9,902 nucleotides of DNA from Thiothrix sp. (lineage in GTDB: Bacteria > Pseudomonadota > Gammaproteobacteria > Thiotrichales > Thiotrichaceae): the NCBI GenBank assembly GCA_011375245.1, contig DRMA01000136.1:1-9902 (forward strand), read 5' to 3'. The number at the start of each line of letters is the position of its first letter. Positions within the stretch are counted from its first letter, which is position 1. Below are positions 1-6,673 of the stretch, piece after piece. The notes beneath the pieces were generated by a model. The model worked only from the letters and a program-made list of their open reading frames with translations, ran no database searches and was not told the DNA's origin. Made by a program: the position numbers and the translations under genes.

Positions 1-147
1 ATTTTAAGTAGAAAGAGCGTATTTTTTGCGCTAAATAAAGGGTTCTAAGGGCTTAATGCCGTTGATAACGTATTGAAAATAATAAGTTTTTAGTGGGGTG
101 ATTGCCTTTGTAATGAAAATAGCAAGTAGTAGATGCATCTGAGCGAC

Positions 148-273
148 GCTGTGGGTATAATTCGTTTAGCATTTATCAGTATTCCTTTAAGCAGTTGATG
201 GATGCTGTCCTGTCGAGCTGGTCAAAGCTTGGCGGGACACCTTATTTAATAATGTGTAACGAGCATACTATAG
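148..273 (+). repeat. Shared leader element, copy A (interrupted)
   Basis: Two blocks, 148-175 and 249-273, closely match a continuous 53-bp segment at 1758-1810 just before the Uma2 gene. Block one contains GGTATAATTC in both copies and block two contains TAACGAGC(A/G)TACTATAG. In this copy the blocks are separated by 73 bp (176-248), and the pentamer ATTTA sits at both junctions (171-175 and 244-248), as expected for an insertion with a 5-bp duplication or for a deletion in the other copy. The TATAAT at 156-161 could be a -10 box, although no good -35 is seen. The element looks like the 5' leader of a Uma2-type gene. The match is seen directly; the function is inferred. Confidence 0.6.
206..239 (+). 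other. 14-bp RNA hairpin with G-U pairs
   Basis: Bases 206-219 (TGTCCTGTCGAGCT) pair with 226-239 (AGCTTGGCGGGACA) around a GGTCAA loop. The stem has 11 Watson-Crick and 3 G-U pairs and no mismatch when read as plus-strand RNA. On the minus strand the three wobble pairs become A-C mismatches, so the structure favours a plus-strand transcript. It is followed by CACCTTATTTA, a poor U-tract, so it is a weak candidate for a terminator and a better one for a structured leader or a relic of a small repeat. It lies wholly within the 73-bp segment that splits the shared leader. Confidence 0.55.
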
Positions 274-310
274 TCCATATTTTGGGATATGCAAGCGGTG
301 TTGTTGTGAT

Positions 311-327
311 TGAGTGATAAATACTCA
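311..327. promoter_or_regulatory. 17-bp inverted repeat (possible operator)
   Basis: TGAGT and ACTCA form perfect 5-bp arms around a 7-bp centre. The dyad has the same overall length as the one at 364-380, and both precede the methyltransferase gene, whose N-terminus carries a DNA-binding domain. Arms this short can arise by chance. Confidence 0.2.
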
Positions 328-363
328 GCTTATTTCCTCGATTCCGCAGGCTATTTCCGTTAT

Positions 364-380
364 ATGTTAAATGCTAACAT
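364..380. promoter_or_regulatory. ATGTTA-N5-TAACAT dyad, candidate operator
   Basis: A perfect 6-bp inverted repeat with a 5-bp centre ends 33 bp before the methyltransferase start codon, where a promoter or 5' leader would lie. C5 methyltransferases with an N-terminal helix-turn-helix, such as M.SsoII, are known to repress their own promoter through a dyad. This site is a plausible counterpart, although its sequence is unlike the known M.SsoII operator. Function is inferred. Confidence 0.35.
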
Positions 381-413
381 CTCCACCGGGATTTAAAACG
401 GATAAGTTGAGAT

Positions 414-1736
414 ATGTTACCAATTACTGATACCAGTCGTTATATCTATGAAAAGCGTACTAGGATGGGTTTAAGTTATACCCATTTTTCCATATTACTT
501 AATATGAAATCAAATGGTGAGCGGACAATTCGCGGCTGGGAAAAAGGCGAACATAAACCGACAAAAGCAAAATTACAGCAAATCATTGATTTACCCGAAA
601 CCATGCCTTTTAAACACGATAAAGCAAACACACGCTTTACATTTATTGATTTATTTGCAGGTATTGGTGGTATTCGTCTTCCTTTTCAAGAATTGGGTGG
701 GGAATGTGTTTTTACTTCCGAATGGGATAAGTTTGCACAAAAAACCTATGCCGCCAATTTTGGTGAAGTACCTTATGGGGATATTACACAAATTGACGCG
801 ACTCAAATACCTGATCATGATGTTTTGTTGGCAGGTTTTCCCTGTCAGTCATTTTCACAAGCAGGATTAAAACAAGGTTTTAATGACACCAGAGGAACAA
901 TGTTCTTTGAAATTCAACGTATTTTAGTAGAGAAGCGCCCAAAAGTTTTTTTATTAGAAAATGTGAAGCAATTAAGAGGCCATGATAAAGGTAAAACATT
1001 AGCACTTATTCTAAAAATATTACGTGGTGAGAATGAGGATGCCATTGCTGATGATGTACCAATGAGTGCCGATGCACGTAAAGCACTTTCTAGCACACTG
1101 AATTATTCAGTGGACTTTCAGGTATTACGAGCGGCTGATTTTGGTGTTCCACAAAACAGAGAGCGTATTTTTATTGTTGGTTTTGATCGTGATCATTTTG
1201 GCAATGATTTCGATATATCACAACATTTCACATGGCCAACGCCACCGATGACGACAACACAGGTTGGTGATATTTTAGAAAATTTAGAGGGTCTTGCTGA
1301 AACAGACGATAAGTTTACGATTTCAGATAAATTATGGGCGGGGCATCAACGACGTAAAGCCGCACACAAAAATAAAGGCAATGGGTTTGGCTATAGCTTG
1401 TATAAAGCGACAGATAGTTACACCAATACCATTAGCGCCCGTTATTATAAAGACGGTTCTGAAATATTAATTGATCAAATTGAAAAAGGAAAAAACCCGC
1501 GAAAACTCACACCACGCGAATGTGCTAATTTACAAGGATTCCCTAAAGATTTTATTATAGATGCTGTTTCAAATGGGCAAATTTATAAACAGTTTGGCAA
1601 CTCGGTTTGTGTCACGGTTATACGTGCTGTTGCAGAACAAATTTATCAAACAATGACGCTATCTCAGCCTCAGTCGTTGTCCATAAAAAAGAAACAATCT
1701 TCTCAACGAGCACCTTATCAGATGCCATTATTTTAA
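414..1736 (+). CDS. DNA (cytosine-5) methyltransferase with N-terminal HTH domain
   Basis: This 440-residue protein should transfer a methyl group from S-adenosylmethionine to C5 of cytosine within a specific DNA site. Conserved C5-MTase motifs appear in order: FIDLFAGIGG (77-86, AdoMet binding), GFPCQSFS with catalytic Cys144, ENV (182-184), QNRER (247-251), a target-recognition region (about 255-375), LTPRECANLQGFP, and a C-terminal QFGNSV. Residues 1-60 precede the catalytic core and look like an XRE/helix-turn-helix domain (IRGWEKGEHKPT), an arrangement known in the Dcm/M.SsoII/M.EcoRII group, where it can regulate transcription. The stretch ISARYYKDGSEILI recalls enzymes of that group (CCWGG or CCNGG), but the target cannot be settled by eye. 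The ATG has only a weak Shine-Dalgarno (AAGTTGAG). No vsr gene or obvious cognate restriction enzyme adjoins it; the next gene is a Uma2 protein 83 bp downstream. Confidence 0.95.
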   Translation: MLPITDTSRYIYEKRTRMGLSYTHFSILLNMKSNGERTIRGWEKGEHKPTKAKLQQIIDLPETMPFKHDKANTRFTFIDLFAGIGGIRLPFQELGGECVFTSEWDKFAQKTYAANFGEVPYGDITQIDATQIPDHDVLLAGFPCQSFSQAGLKQGFNDTRGTMFFEIQRILVEKRPKVFLLENVKQLRGHDKGKTLALILKILRGENEDAIADDVPMSADARKALSSTLNYSVDFQVLRAADFGVPQNRERIFIVGFDRDHFGNDFDISQHFTWPTPPMTTTQVGDILENLEGLAETDDKFTISDKLWAGHQRRKAAHKNKGNGFGYSLYKATDSYTNTISARYYKDGSEILIDQIEKGKNPRKLTPRECANLQGFPKDFIIDAVSNGQIYKQFGNSVCVTVIRAVAEQIYQTMTLSQPQSLSIKKKQSSQRAPYQMPLF

Positions 1737-1757
1737 AAAAATCTAAATCGTATCTCT

Positions 1758-1810
1758 GCTGTAGGTATAATTCATTGAGCATTTAATATGACGTAACGAG
1801 CGTACTATAG
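1758..1810 (+). repeat. Shared leader element, copy B (uninterrupted)
   Basis: This 53-bp segment ends 9 bp before the Uma2 start codon and matches both blocks of copy A (148-175 and 249-273). It contains TATAAT at 1766-1771, which could serve as a -10 box, but no convincing -35 hexamer is visible. Its position suggests it supplies the promoter or leader of the Uma2 gene separately from the methyltransferase upstream. Confidence 0.6.
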
Positions 1811-1819
1811 AAAATCATT

Positions 1820-2398
1820 ATGCAAGCAAGCAATCCACTACAAAATACCCTTACAGAACAAGACTATCTTGAGGGTGAAAAAATAAGTAAGGTGCGTCAT
1901 GAATATGTCGCTGGACAGGTGTTCGCAATGGCAGGTTCTAGTGTGCGACATAACCGCATTGCAATGAATATTGCTAACTTTATTTATAACGTAGCTGATG
2001 CAATGGAAGGTAATTGTGAAGTCTTTGCTTCTGACATTAAAGTAAGAATCAAACATCGGCAAAGCTTCTATTATCCTGATGTGTTATTGAGTTGCGACGA
2101 AATTGATGATGAAGACCCGTACTATAAAGACCATCCCTGTCTGCTGGTTGAAGTTCTATCAAACTCAACAAAAGATAAAGATCGTATTGAAAAATTGCTT
2201 GCTTATCAAACTATTCGTAGTTTACAAGGCTATATGATTGTGGCACAAGATCATGCTTCTGTGATTATGGTGCGTAAAAATGAACAAGGTGAATGGTTTT
2301 CACAAACTTACAACGATAATGAGGCGCAAATTCTTTTACCTTGTATTGATGCTGAGTTACCTTTAGCGCAGATTTATAAGCGCGTTGTTTTTGATTAA
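1820..2398 (+). CDS. Uma2 family PD-(D/E)XK nuclease-fold protein
   Basis: This 192-residue protein has the hallmarks of the Uma2 family (PF05685). These are an N-terminal LTEQDYL, the HEYVAGQVFAMAG strand-turn (27-39), YYPDVLL with the acidic metal ligand Asp87, and LLVEVLSNST with Glu111. A Lys-containing helix (DRIEKLLAYQ, with Lys125) then replaces the usual lysine of the ExK motif. Length is normal for the family. Uma2 proteins adopt a restriction-endonuclease-like fold and are often massively multiplied in cyanobacteria and Beggiatoa-like bacteria; their cellular role is mostly unproven. The start codon is poorly served by a ribosome site. The gene has its own repeated leader, so it may not be co-transcribed with the methyltransferase. 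A restriction role beside that enzyme is only a hypothesis. Confidence 0.9.
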   Translation: MQASNPLQNTLTEQDYLEGEKISKVRHEYVAGQVFAMAGSSVRHNRIAMNIANFIYNVADAMEGNCEVFASDIKVRIKHRQSFYYPDVLLSCDEIDDEDPYYKDHPCLLVEVLSNSTKDKDRIEKLLAYQTIRSLQGYMIVAQDHASVIMVRKNEQGEWFSQTYNDNEAQILLPCIDAELPLAQIYKRVVFD

Positions 2399-2489
2399 GG
2401 AAGTCAGCAATAAGCAAATATTCTCCTTATTAATCAAGTACTTGGTCACAGCACCTTTTACCTTAACATCCTCCCAAACAAATAAGCAA

Positions 2490-2503
2490 TTGATCTAAAT
2501 CAA
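2490..2503 (+). promoter_or_regulatory. FNR/Anr-type box TTGATCTAAATCAA
   Basis: This is a perfect match to the FNR consensus TTGAT-N4-ATCAA. A -10-like TATAGA lies at 2524-2529, so a start site near 2536-2538 would put the box centre at about -40 to -41.5, the classic activating (class II) position. The nnrS gene begins about 36 bp after that start site. It predicts induction of the nnrS operon when oxygen is low. Confidence 0.8.
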
Positions 2504-2523
2504 ATATTATTTTTAATAAAAAA

Positions 2524-2529
2524 TATAGA
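2524..2529 (+). promoter_or_regulatory. -10 box of the FNR-dependent promoter
   Basis: TATAGA lies 20 bp after the FNR box. No good -35 hexamer is present, as is usual for promoters that need an activator bound at -41.5. The start site is inferred from spacing. Confidence 0.5.
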
Positions 2530-2573
2530 CTCAATTTCAAACATAACAATAAAGATAATAGCGAGACAAACAC

Positions 2574-3767
2574 ATGATGGTTGATTTTGAGAAAACAGAA
2601 ACGCCTAAACTGCCTTTATTTAATCTAGCGTTTCGACCGTTTTTTCTTGGCGCTGGTATTTTTGCCGTGTTATCACTGGCATTGTGGTCAGCTATTTATT
2701 TATTCAATCTTCAACTACCGATTGAGTCCATTAGCATTACTCAATGGCACGCGCATGAAATGCTCTATGGCTATGCTATGGCAGTGGTTGCTGGGTTTTT
2801 ATTAACGGCTATTAAAAACTGGACAGGCGTACAAACACTGTATGGCAAGCCATTAATGGGCTTGTTTATACTGTGGCTTATTCCACGGATCTTATTTTTT
2901 GCAGGTACATCGTTTCTCCCCCTTGCTGCCATTATTGATATTCTGTTCTCTGTTCTATTCCTTGTCGCGGCGAGTCTACCGATTATAAAAGCTAAGCAAT
3001 GGAAACAAATTACGATTGTATCCAAAATAGCGTTGCTCGTTCTTGGCAATATCTTCTTTTACCTTGGCGCATTTCAGCAGCTTGATAACGGTATTTTTTG
3101 GGGGATTTATGGCGGTCTGTATTTGCTATTAGGACTTGTCTTAGTGATGGGGAGGCGAGTGATTCCGTTCTTTATTGAAATGGGCGTGGGGTATAAAGTC
3201 ACCGTCTTTAATGCTAAATGGTTGGATATTACAGGCTTAGTGCTGTTTATTGGCTTCTTTGTCGTTGAAATACTGTTACAACAGCAAACCCTTTCCGCCT
3301 TTTTTGCTATTGGATTATTTATTGCAAATGCGACACGCTTAGTCGGCTGGCATACACACGGTATTTGGAAAAAAAGCTTATTGTGGAGTTTATATGTCTC
3401 CTTCTGGTTTATCACCTTTGGCTTTTTACTATTGGCATTGAGTCGTTTTACTAACGTTTCACAGTACCTTGCTATCCATGCCTTTACCGTTGGTGGCATT
3501 GGCTTATTAACCATGGGAATGATGGCACGTGTGAGTTTAGGTCATACAGGACGTGACATTTCCAACCCACCCAAAATGGTTGCTTACGCATTAGTGATAC
3601 TGTTAGTTAGCGCAGTGATTCGTGTTATTGTGCCGTTATTTAACCTCATTGATTACTCACTATTAATTGGCTTATCGCAATTATTATGGATTATTTCATT
3701 TTTGATGTTTGCCATGACCTATCTACCGATTCTTGCTAAAGCACGTATTGATGGTCGATTTGGCTAG
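2574..3767 (+). CDS. nnrS: NnrS family nitric-oxide response membrane protein
   Basis: This 397-residue polytopic inner-membrane protein has roughly twelve hydrophobic segments. The family signature is visible: NLAFRPFFLGAG (17-28), QWHAHEMLYGYAMAVVAGF (57-75), then LTAIKNWTG (77-85), and further on AIHAFTVGGIGLLTMGMMARVSLGHTGR. The conserved histidines match those thought to bind haem and copper in NnrS. The family is linked to NO and nitrite metabolism and protects cells against nitrosative stress; the exact chemistry is unsettled. It is the first gene after a perfect FNR box, and two iron-sulfur protein genes follow on the same strand. Two adjacent ATG codons (2574 and 2577) are equally possible starts; the Shine-Dalgarno (GCGAGA) is weak. 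Confidence 0.93.
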   Translation: MMVDFEKTETPKLPLFNLAFRPFFLGAGIFAVLSLALWSAIYLFNLQLPIESISITQWHAHEMLYGYAMAVVAGFLLTAIKNWTGVQTLYGKPLMGLFILWLIPRILFFAGTSFLPLAAIIDILFSVLFLVAASLPIIKAKQWKQITIVSKIALLVLGNIFFYLGAFQQLDNGIFWGIYGGLYLLLGLVLVMGRRVIPFFIEMGVGYKVTVFNAKWLDITGLVLFIGFFVVEILLQQQTLSAFFAIGLFIANATRLVGWHTHGIWKKSLLWSLYVSFWFITFGFLLLALSRFTNVSQYLAIHAFTVGGIGLLTMGMMARVSLGHTGRDISNPPKMVAYALVILLVSAVIRVIVPLFNLIDYSLLIGLSQLLWIISFLMFAMTYLPILAKARIDGRFG

Positions 3768-3786
3768 TATTGGTTATATCAATACT
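3766..3786 (+). other. 7-bp inverted repeat after nnrS stop
   Basis: AGTATTG (3766-3772) and CAATACT (3780-3786) form a perfect stem around a 7-base loop. It overlaps the nnrS stop codon and has no T-tract. It may be an intercistronic hairpin that tunes mRNA stability or the ratio of nnrS to the genes below; this is inferred. Confidence 0.4.
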
Positions 3787-3803
3787 CACTTAGTCAATCT
3801 CCA

Positions 3804-3825
3804 TAGGACACTTTTAGGACACTTT
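3804..3825 (+). repeat. Tandem TAGGACACTTT carrying the ribosome site
   Basis: The 11-mer TAGGACACTTT occurs twice back to back (3804-3814 and 3815-3825). Each copy carries an AGGA Shine-Dalgarno core. The second AGGA (3816-3819) lies 10 bases before the ATG at 3830 and the first lies 21 bases before it, so the duplication gives a spare ribosome site. Confidence 0.7.
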
Positions 3826-3829
3826 CATT

Positions 3830-5365
3830 ATGACCATGACACACCCAGGATTGCCTTTATGGTGGGGCATTGGCGTACTGATTTTTATGCTGATTGCCAG
3901 TTTTTGGCTATTAACAGCCAAAGCCCCCAATGGAAAAACCAATCGAGTGATTAATGTTATTCATTTACCGCTTATTGGCGCGCTACTAAAAAAACTCATT
4001 GCTCAACCGTGGGTTTTGCTCAGTTTAAAAGGGATCATGGTGATTTTCTTCCTCACAGTTATTGTTGCAGGCTTAGTCGGCACACCGATTGCTGAGCGCA
4101 ATTTTGCTACGCTGTTAACATGGAATCTCTGGTGGGCGGGGTTAATCTTCTCTATTTTCTTTTTAGGCACAGCATGGTGTGCCATTTGCCCGTGGGATGC
4201 TTTGGCGCAATGGTTGGTGCGACGACGTTTATGGCGACGGGCTGAACCCAATAATAGTTTAAATTTACGTGTGCCGCGCATTTTGAAAAGCATCTGGCCT
4301 GCGTTATTCATGTTTATTGGTTTAACGTGGTTAGAACTAGGCTTAGGCGTGACGAGCAATCCACAAGCGACGGCATTACTGGCCTTGTTAATGGTCGTGT
4401 TGGCAACGGTGTCTTTAGCCGTTTTTAAACGTAAAGCCTTCTGCCGATATTTTTGCCCTATTGGGCGTACCATTGGCGCGTATTCACAATTAGCAGCAGT
4501 TGAATTACGCCCGATTAATACGCAAACGTGTGTCGATTGTAAGACCTTGGAATGCTATCACGGTAATGAACAGATTGACCCTTGCCCAACGTCGTTAGTC
4601 ATGGGGTCGTTAAAGCAAAATAGTTACTGTACCTCCTGTGGCAATTGCGTGCAAAGTTGTCCTGAGGACAATATTGCATGGCGGTTACGCAACCCTGTTA
4701 TTGAAGCACGAGAAACCGCCCGCCCGCACTGGGATGAGGCGTGGTTTATGATTGGCTTGCTGGCATTAACTGCGTTTCATGGCTTAACCATGTTGCCTTT
4801 TTGGGAACAATGGATGTTCTCACTCGCACGAATAATGGGTGATTCAGGACAGATGGTGATGAGTTTCAGTCTCGGTTTAGTCGCCAGTATGGTCGTTGTT
4901 GCTGCATTTTACGCACTCTCTATTGCGATGACTCAGCGGTTTTTTATGCCGACATTACGTTTTAAAGGCAGCTTTTCTGCATTCGCATTTGTCGCGTTAC
5001 CGCTCGCTTTTTCTTATCATATGGCACATAACTTAAACCATTTGATTCGTGAAAGTGGTGGCGTATGGGCAGTAATAATCAACCCATTAGGCATTGATAC
5101 ACTACCTTTATCAATGGCAGAAAAGCATCAACGGCATATGGATATGTGGCTATCACAAGAAACTCTGTACACCTTGCAAGCCTTGTTAATAATGATTGGC
5201 TTTATGGTCGCATTACAGATTATCCGCCATCGGGCAACCGCTTTATGGAAGGATGCACCGCGCCATCGTTGGAATCTTCAGCTCCTGCCTATTATGTGCT
5301 TTGCCATTGGCATGAGCGCTTTTCACTTATGGATGTTAATGCAACCCATGACTATGAGAATGTAA
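3830..5365 (+). CDS. NapH/NosR-like membrane polyferredoxin
   Basis: This 511-residue integral membrane protein has several N-terminal hydrophobic segments, a cytoplasmic-type ferredoxin module in the middle and several further membrane segments. Two motifs typical of the NapH/NosR/MauN group follow membrane helices: WCAICPWD (Cys117 and Cys120) and FCRYFCPIG (Cys205 and Cys209). Iron-sulfur ligands come next: an atypical set Cys234, Cys237, Cys242, Cys252, and a canonical [4Fe-4S] set Cys267, Cys270, Cys273, Cys277 followed by Pro. Such proteins pass electrons between the quinone pool and redox partners. It is longer than NapH (about 290 residues) because of the extra C-terminal membrane part, so it is related to rather than the same as napH. 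A duplicated AGGA site precedes the ATG, and the next gene starts 5 bp after its stop, implying one operon with nnrS and the ferredoxin. Confidence 0.85.
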   Translation: MTMTHPGLPLWWGIGVLIFMLIASFWLLTAKAPNGKTNRVINVIHLPLIGALLKKLIAQPWVLLSLKGIMVIFFLTVIVAGLVGTPIAERNFATLLTWNLWWAGLIFSIFFLGTAWCAICPWDALAQWLVRRRLWRRAEPNNSLNLRVPRILKSIWPALFMFIGLTWLELGLGVTSNPQATALLALLMVVLATVSLAVFKRKAFCRYFCPIGRTIGAYSQLAAVELRPINTQTCVDCKTLECYHGNEQIDPCPTSLVMGSLKQNSYCTSCGNCVQSCPEDNIAWRLRNPVIEARETARPHWDEAWFMIGLLALTAFHGLTMLPFWEQWMFSLARIMGDSGQMVMSFSLGLVASMVVVAAFYALSIAMTQRFFMPTLRFKGSFSAFAFVALPLAFSYHMAHNLNHLIRESGGVWAVIINPLGIDTLPLSMAEKHQRHMDMWLSQETLYTLQALLIMIGFMVALQIIRHRATALWKDAPRHRWNLQLLPIMCFAIGMSAFHLWMLMQPMTMRM

Positions 5366-5370
5366 TCATT

Positions 5371-5979
5371 ATGGATAGACGCGCCTTTTTTAAAAATGCC
5401 TTTCGTAAAACGGCTGAAAAAGCGGTAGAACTGATTGACAAAAAAGTGACAGATGAAGCTGTTCGTTGGATACGTCCGCCTTATGCTCTTGATGAATTAG
5501 ACTTTCTACTTAGTTGTACCCGTTGTGATGCTTGTATTGATGCCTGTCCACACGATGTTGTTTTCCCACTTTCTGCTACATTAGGTGTGCGTGTCGCAGG
5601 AACACCTGCTTTGGATTTATTAAACAAAGGGTGTCATTTGTGCGAAGATTGGCCATGTGTCAATGCCTGCGAACCAAAGGCACTTGTTTTTCCTTTGTTA
5701 GCCTCAGAGACGGAAAAACAAGATCAAGATCAAACGAATAAAGTTATAGAAATAAAGCCGTTACCCTTACCTAAATTAGCGGTTGTTACGATTAATCCTC
5801 AAACGTGTTTTCCTTATAGTGGCCCTGAATGTGGTGCTTGTAATCGTTGCCCTGTAGAGGGAGCTTTGTTGTGGGATCAACAACGTCCATCAATTAATCA
5901 GGAAAAATGCGTAGGATGTGGTTTATGTCGAGAATTTTGTATCGTTGAACCGAAGGCGGTGGATTTAATACAAAATTGA
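5371..5979 (+). CDS. NapG/MauM-like four-cluster ferredoxin
   Basis: This 202-residue protein has four [4Fe-4S] ligand sets spaced as in NapG/MauM: Cys49/52/55/59 (CTRCDACIDACP), Cys88/91/96/100 (CHLCEDWPCVNAC), Cys146/154/157/160 (the CNRCP region) and Cys180/183/186/190 (CVGCGLCREFC). It should carry electrons to or from the membrane polyferredoxin encoded 5 bp upstream, like the NapG-NapH pair. The N-terminus MDRRAFFK resembles a twin-arginine motif, but no hydrophobic segment follows, so export is doubtful; a NapF-like cytoplasmic location is possible. The ATG at 5371 is preferred to upstream in-frame starts because those run inside the previous gene and the RR motif sits at the family N-terminus. 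It ends 31 bp from the convergent gene on the other strand, with no clear terminator between. Confidence 0.85.
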   Translation: MDRRAFFKNAFRKTAEKAVELIDKKVTDEAVRWIRPPYALDELDFLLSCTRCDACIDACPHDVVFPLSATLGVRVAGTPALDLLNKGCHLCEDWPCVNACEPKALVFPLLASETEKQDQDQTNKVIEIKPLPLPKLAVVTINPQTCFPYSGPECGACNRCPVEGALLWDQQRPSINQEKCVGCGLCREFCIVEPKAVDLIQN

Positions 5980-6010
5980 GACTTATGCTCGTCATACAAG
6001 GCTCTACATC

Positions 6011-6673
6011 CTACAAATGCTCTTTAAGATGCTTGAAGGAAGTATAACGACTTTTTTTACTTTTTCGCTTATTAACAAAAGTGAATGCATTACCACCATT
6101 GGCATACACAGGCATATTCTTAGGAATGAGTAAAATATTATTATAATGCATATGATGAAAATGCTGGTAAGGACGATTCAGTTGATCCATAATTTTTGCC
6201 GCTAACTCAGGCATGGCAAAAAAGATAAATTCACCAAACCCCAAAATCAACCATTCTTCAATACTTTGCTCTTGTTCAAGATAAGGATTAGGCAATACGG
6301 TTGAAAGACAAAGCTGATAAAAATCATGATACGTTTGTATACTCCACTCAGAAAATTCAAGATGAACGACGTAATCCCAAGTGAGATGTTTATCAATAAC
6401 ATATTCCCAATCCTCTAAACAATGTTTAAGAGGATGACTTTTCGCCTTAATATCATCGCTACGCAATGGTTCTAATACATTATCTAAAAAACAAGCAACG
6501 GCTGCTATGGGTCTTTTGATAATAAGTGCGGGATGTTCACCACTGCCTCCGCCTAATAACAATTGTGAAGAATCACAAACAAAATCGCCTTTGATTTTTT
6601 CTAAAGGATGATAAATAGGTATACTACCAAACATCCCAACGATCTCATGTCTAAAAGAATCAATGTGACTCAT
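6011..6673 (-). CDS. Hypothetical protein, 220 residues
   Basis: I do not recognise this protein. It has no signal peptide or convincing membrane helix. Visible features are a glycine loop (LLLGGGSGEHPAL, about 38-50), several Trp- and Tyr-rich stretches around 88-120, an aromatic/His cluster (YQHFHHMHYNN, about 170-180) and a basic tail (NKRKSKKSRY). Coding is supported by a textbook ribosome site on the minus strand (AAGGAG at 6680-6685, six bases from the ATG) and by an open frame with ordinary composition. It is convergent with the nnrS operon and probably belongs to a separate transcription unit. An immunity-type or other accessory role is conceivable but nothing in the sequence shows it. 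Confidence 0.75.
   Translation of the reverse strand: MSHIDSFRHEIVGMFGSIPIYHPLEKIKGDFVCDSSQLLLGGGSGEHPALIIKRPIAAVACFLDNVLEPLRSDDIKAKSHPLKHCLEDWEYVIDKHLTWDYVVHLEFSEWSIQTYHDFYQLCLSTVLPNPYLEQEQSIEEWLILGFGEFIFFAMPELAAKIMDQLNRPYQHFHHMHYNNILLIPKNMPVYANGGNAFTFVNKRKSKKSRYTSFKHLKEHL

Larger units (their letters stand above)
1..413. other. Region without a recognised gene
   Basis: No open frame here looks like a known gene. A short frame open from base 1 ends with TAA at 46-48 and could be the tail of an upstream gene, but this cannot be supported. The stretch holds the split leader element, the wobble-paired hairpin, a vestigial Uma2-like start at 289 (M-Q-A-V-L-L then TGA at 307-309) and two dyads before the methyltransferase. 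Confidence 0.6.

Noticed and set aside
206..239. TGTCC and GGACA arms resembling the M.SsoII-type operator
   Set aside because: The arms are in the opposite order and 24 bases apart; the segment is explained better as an RNA hairpin with wobble pairs.
2435..2444. CAAGTACTTG palindrome between Uma2 and nnrS
   Set aside because: A single 10-bp palindrome is expected by chance in this much sequence and has no matching site elsewhere in the window.
3770..3782. TTGGTTATATCAA as a second FNR site
   Set aside because: The spacing between half-sites is one base short of TTGAT-N4-ATCAA, and it is explained by the larger hairpin at 3766-3786.
5146..5370. Longer N-terminus for the four-cluster ferredoxin
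   Set aside because: It would lie inside the polyferredoxin gene in another frame, and the family-like start MDRRAFF is at 5371.
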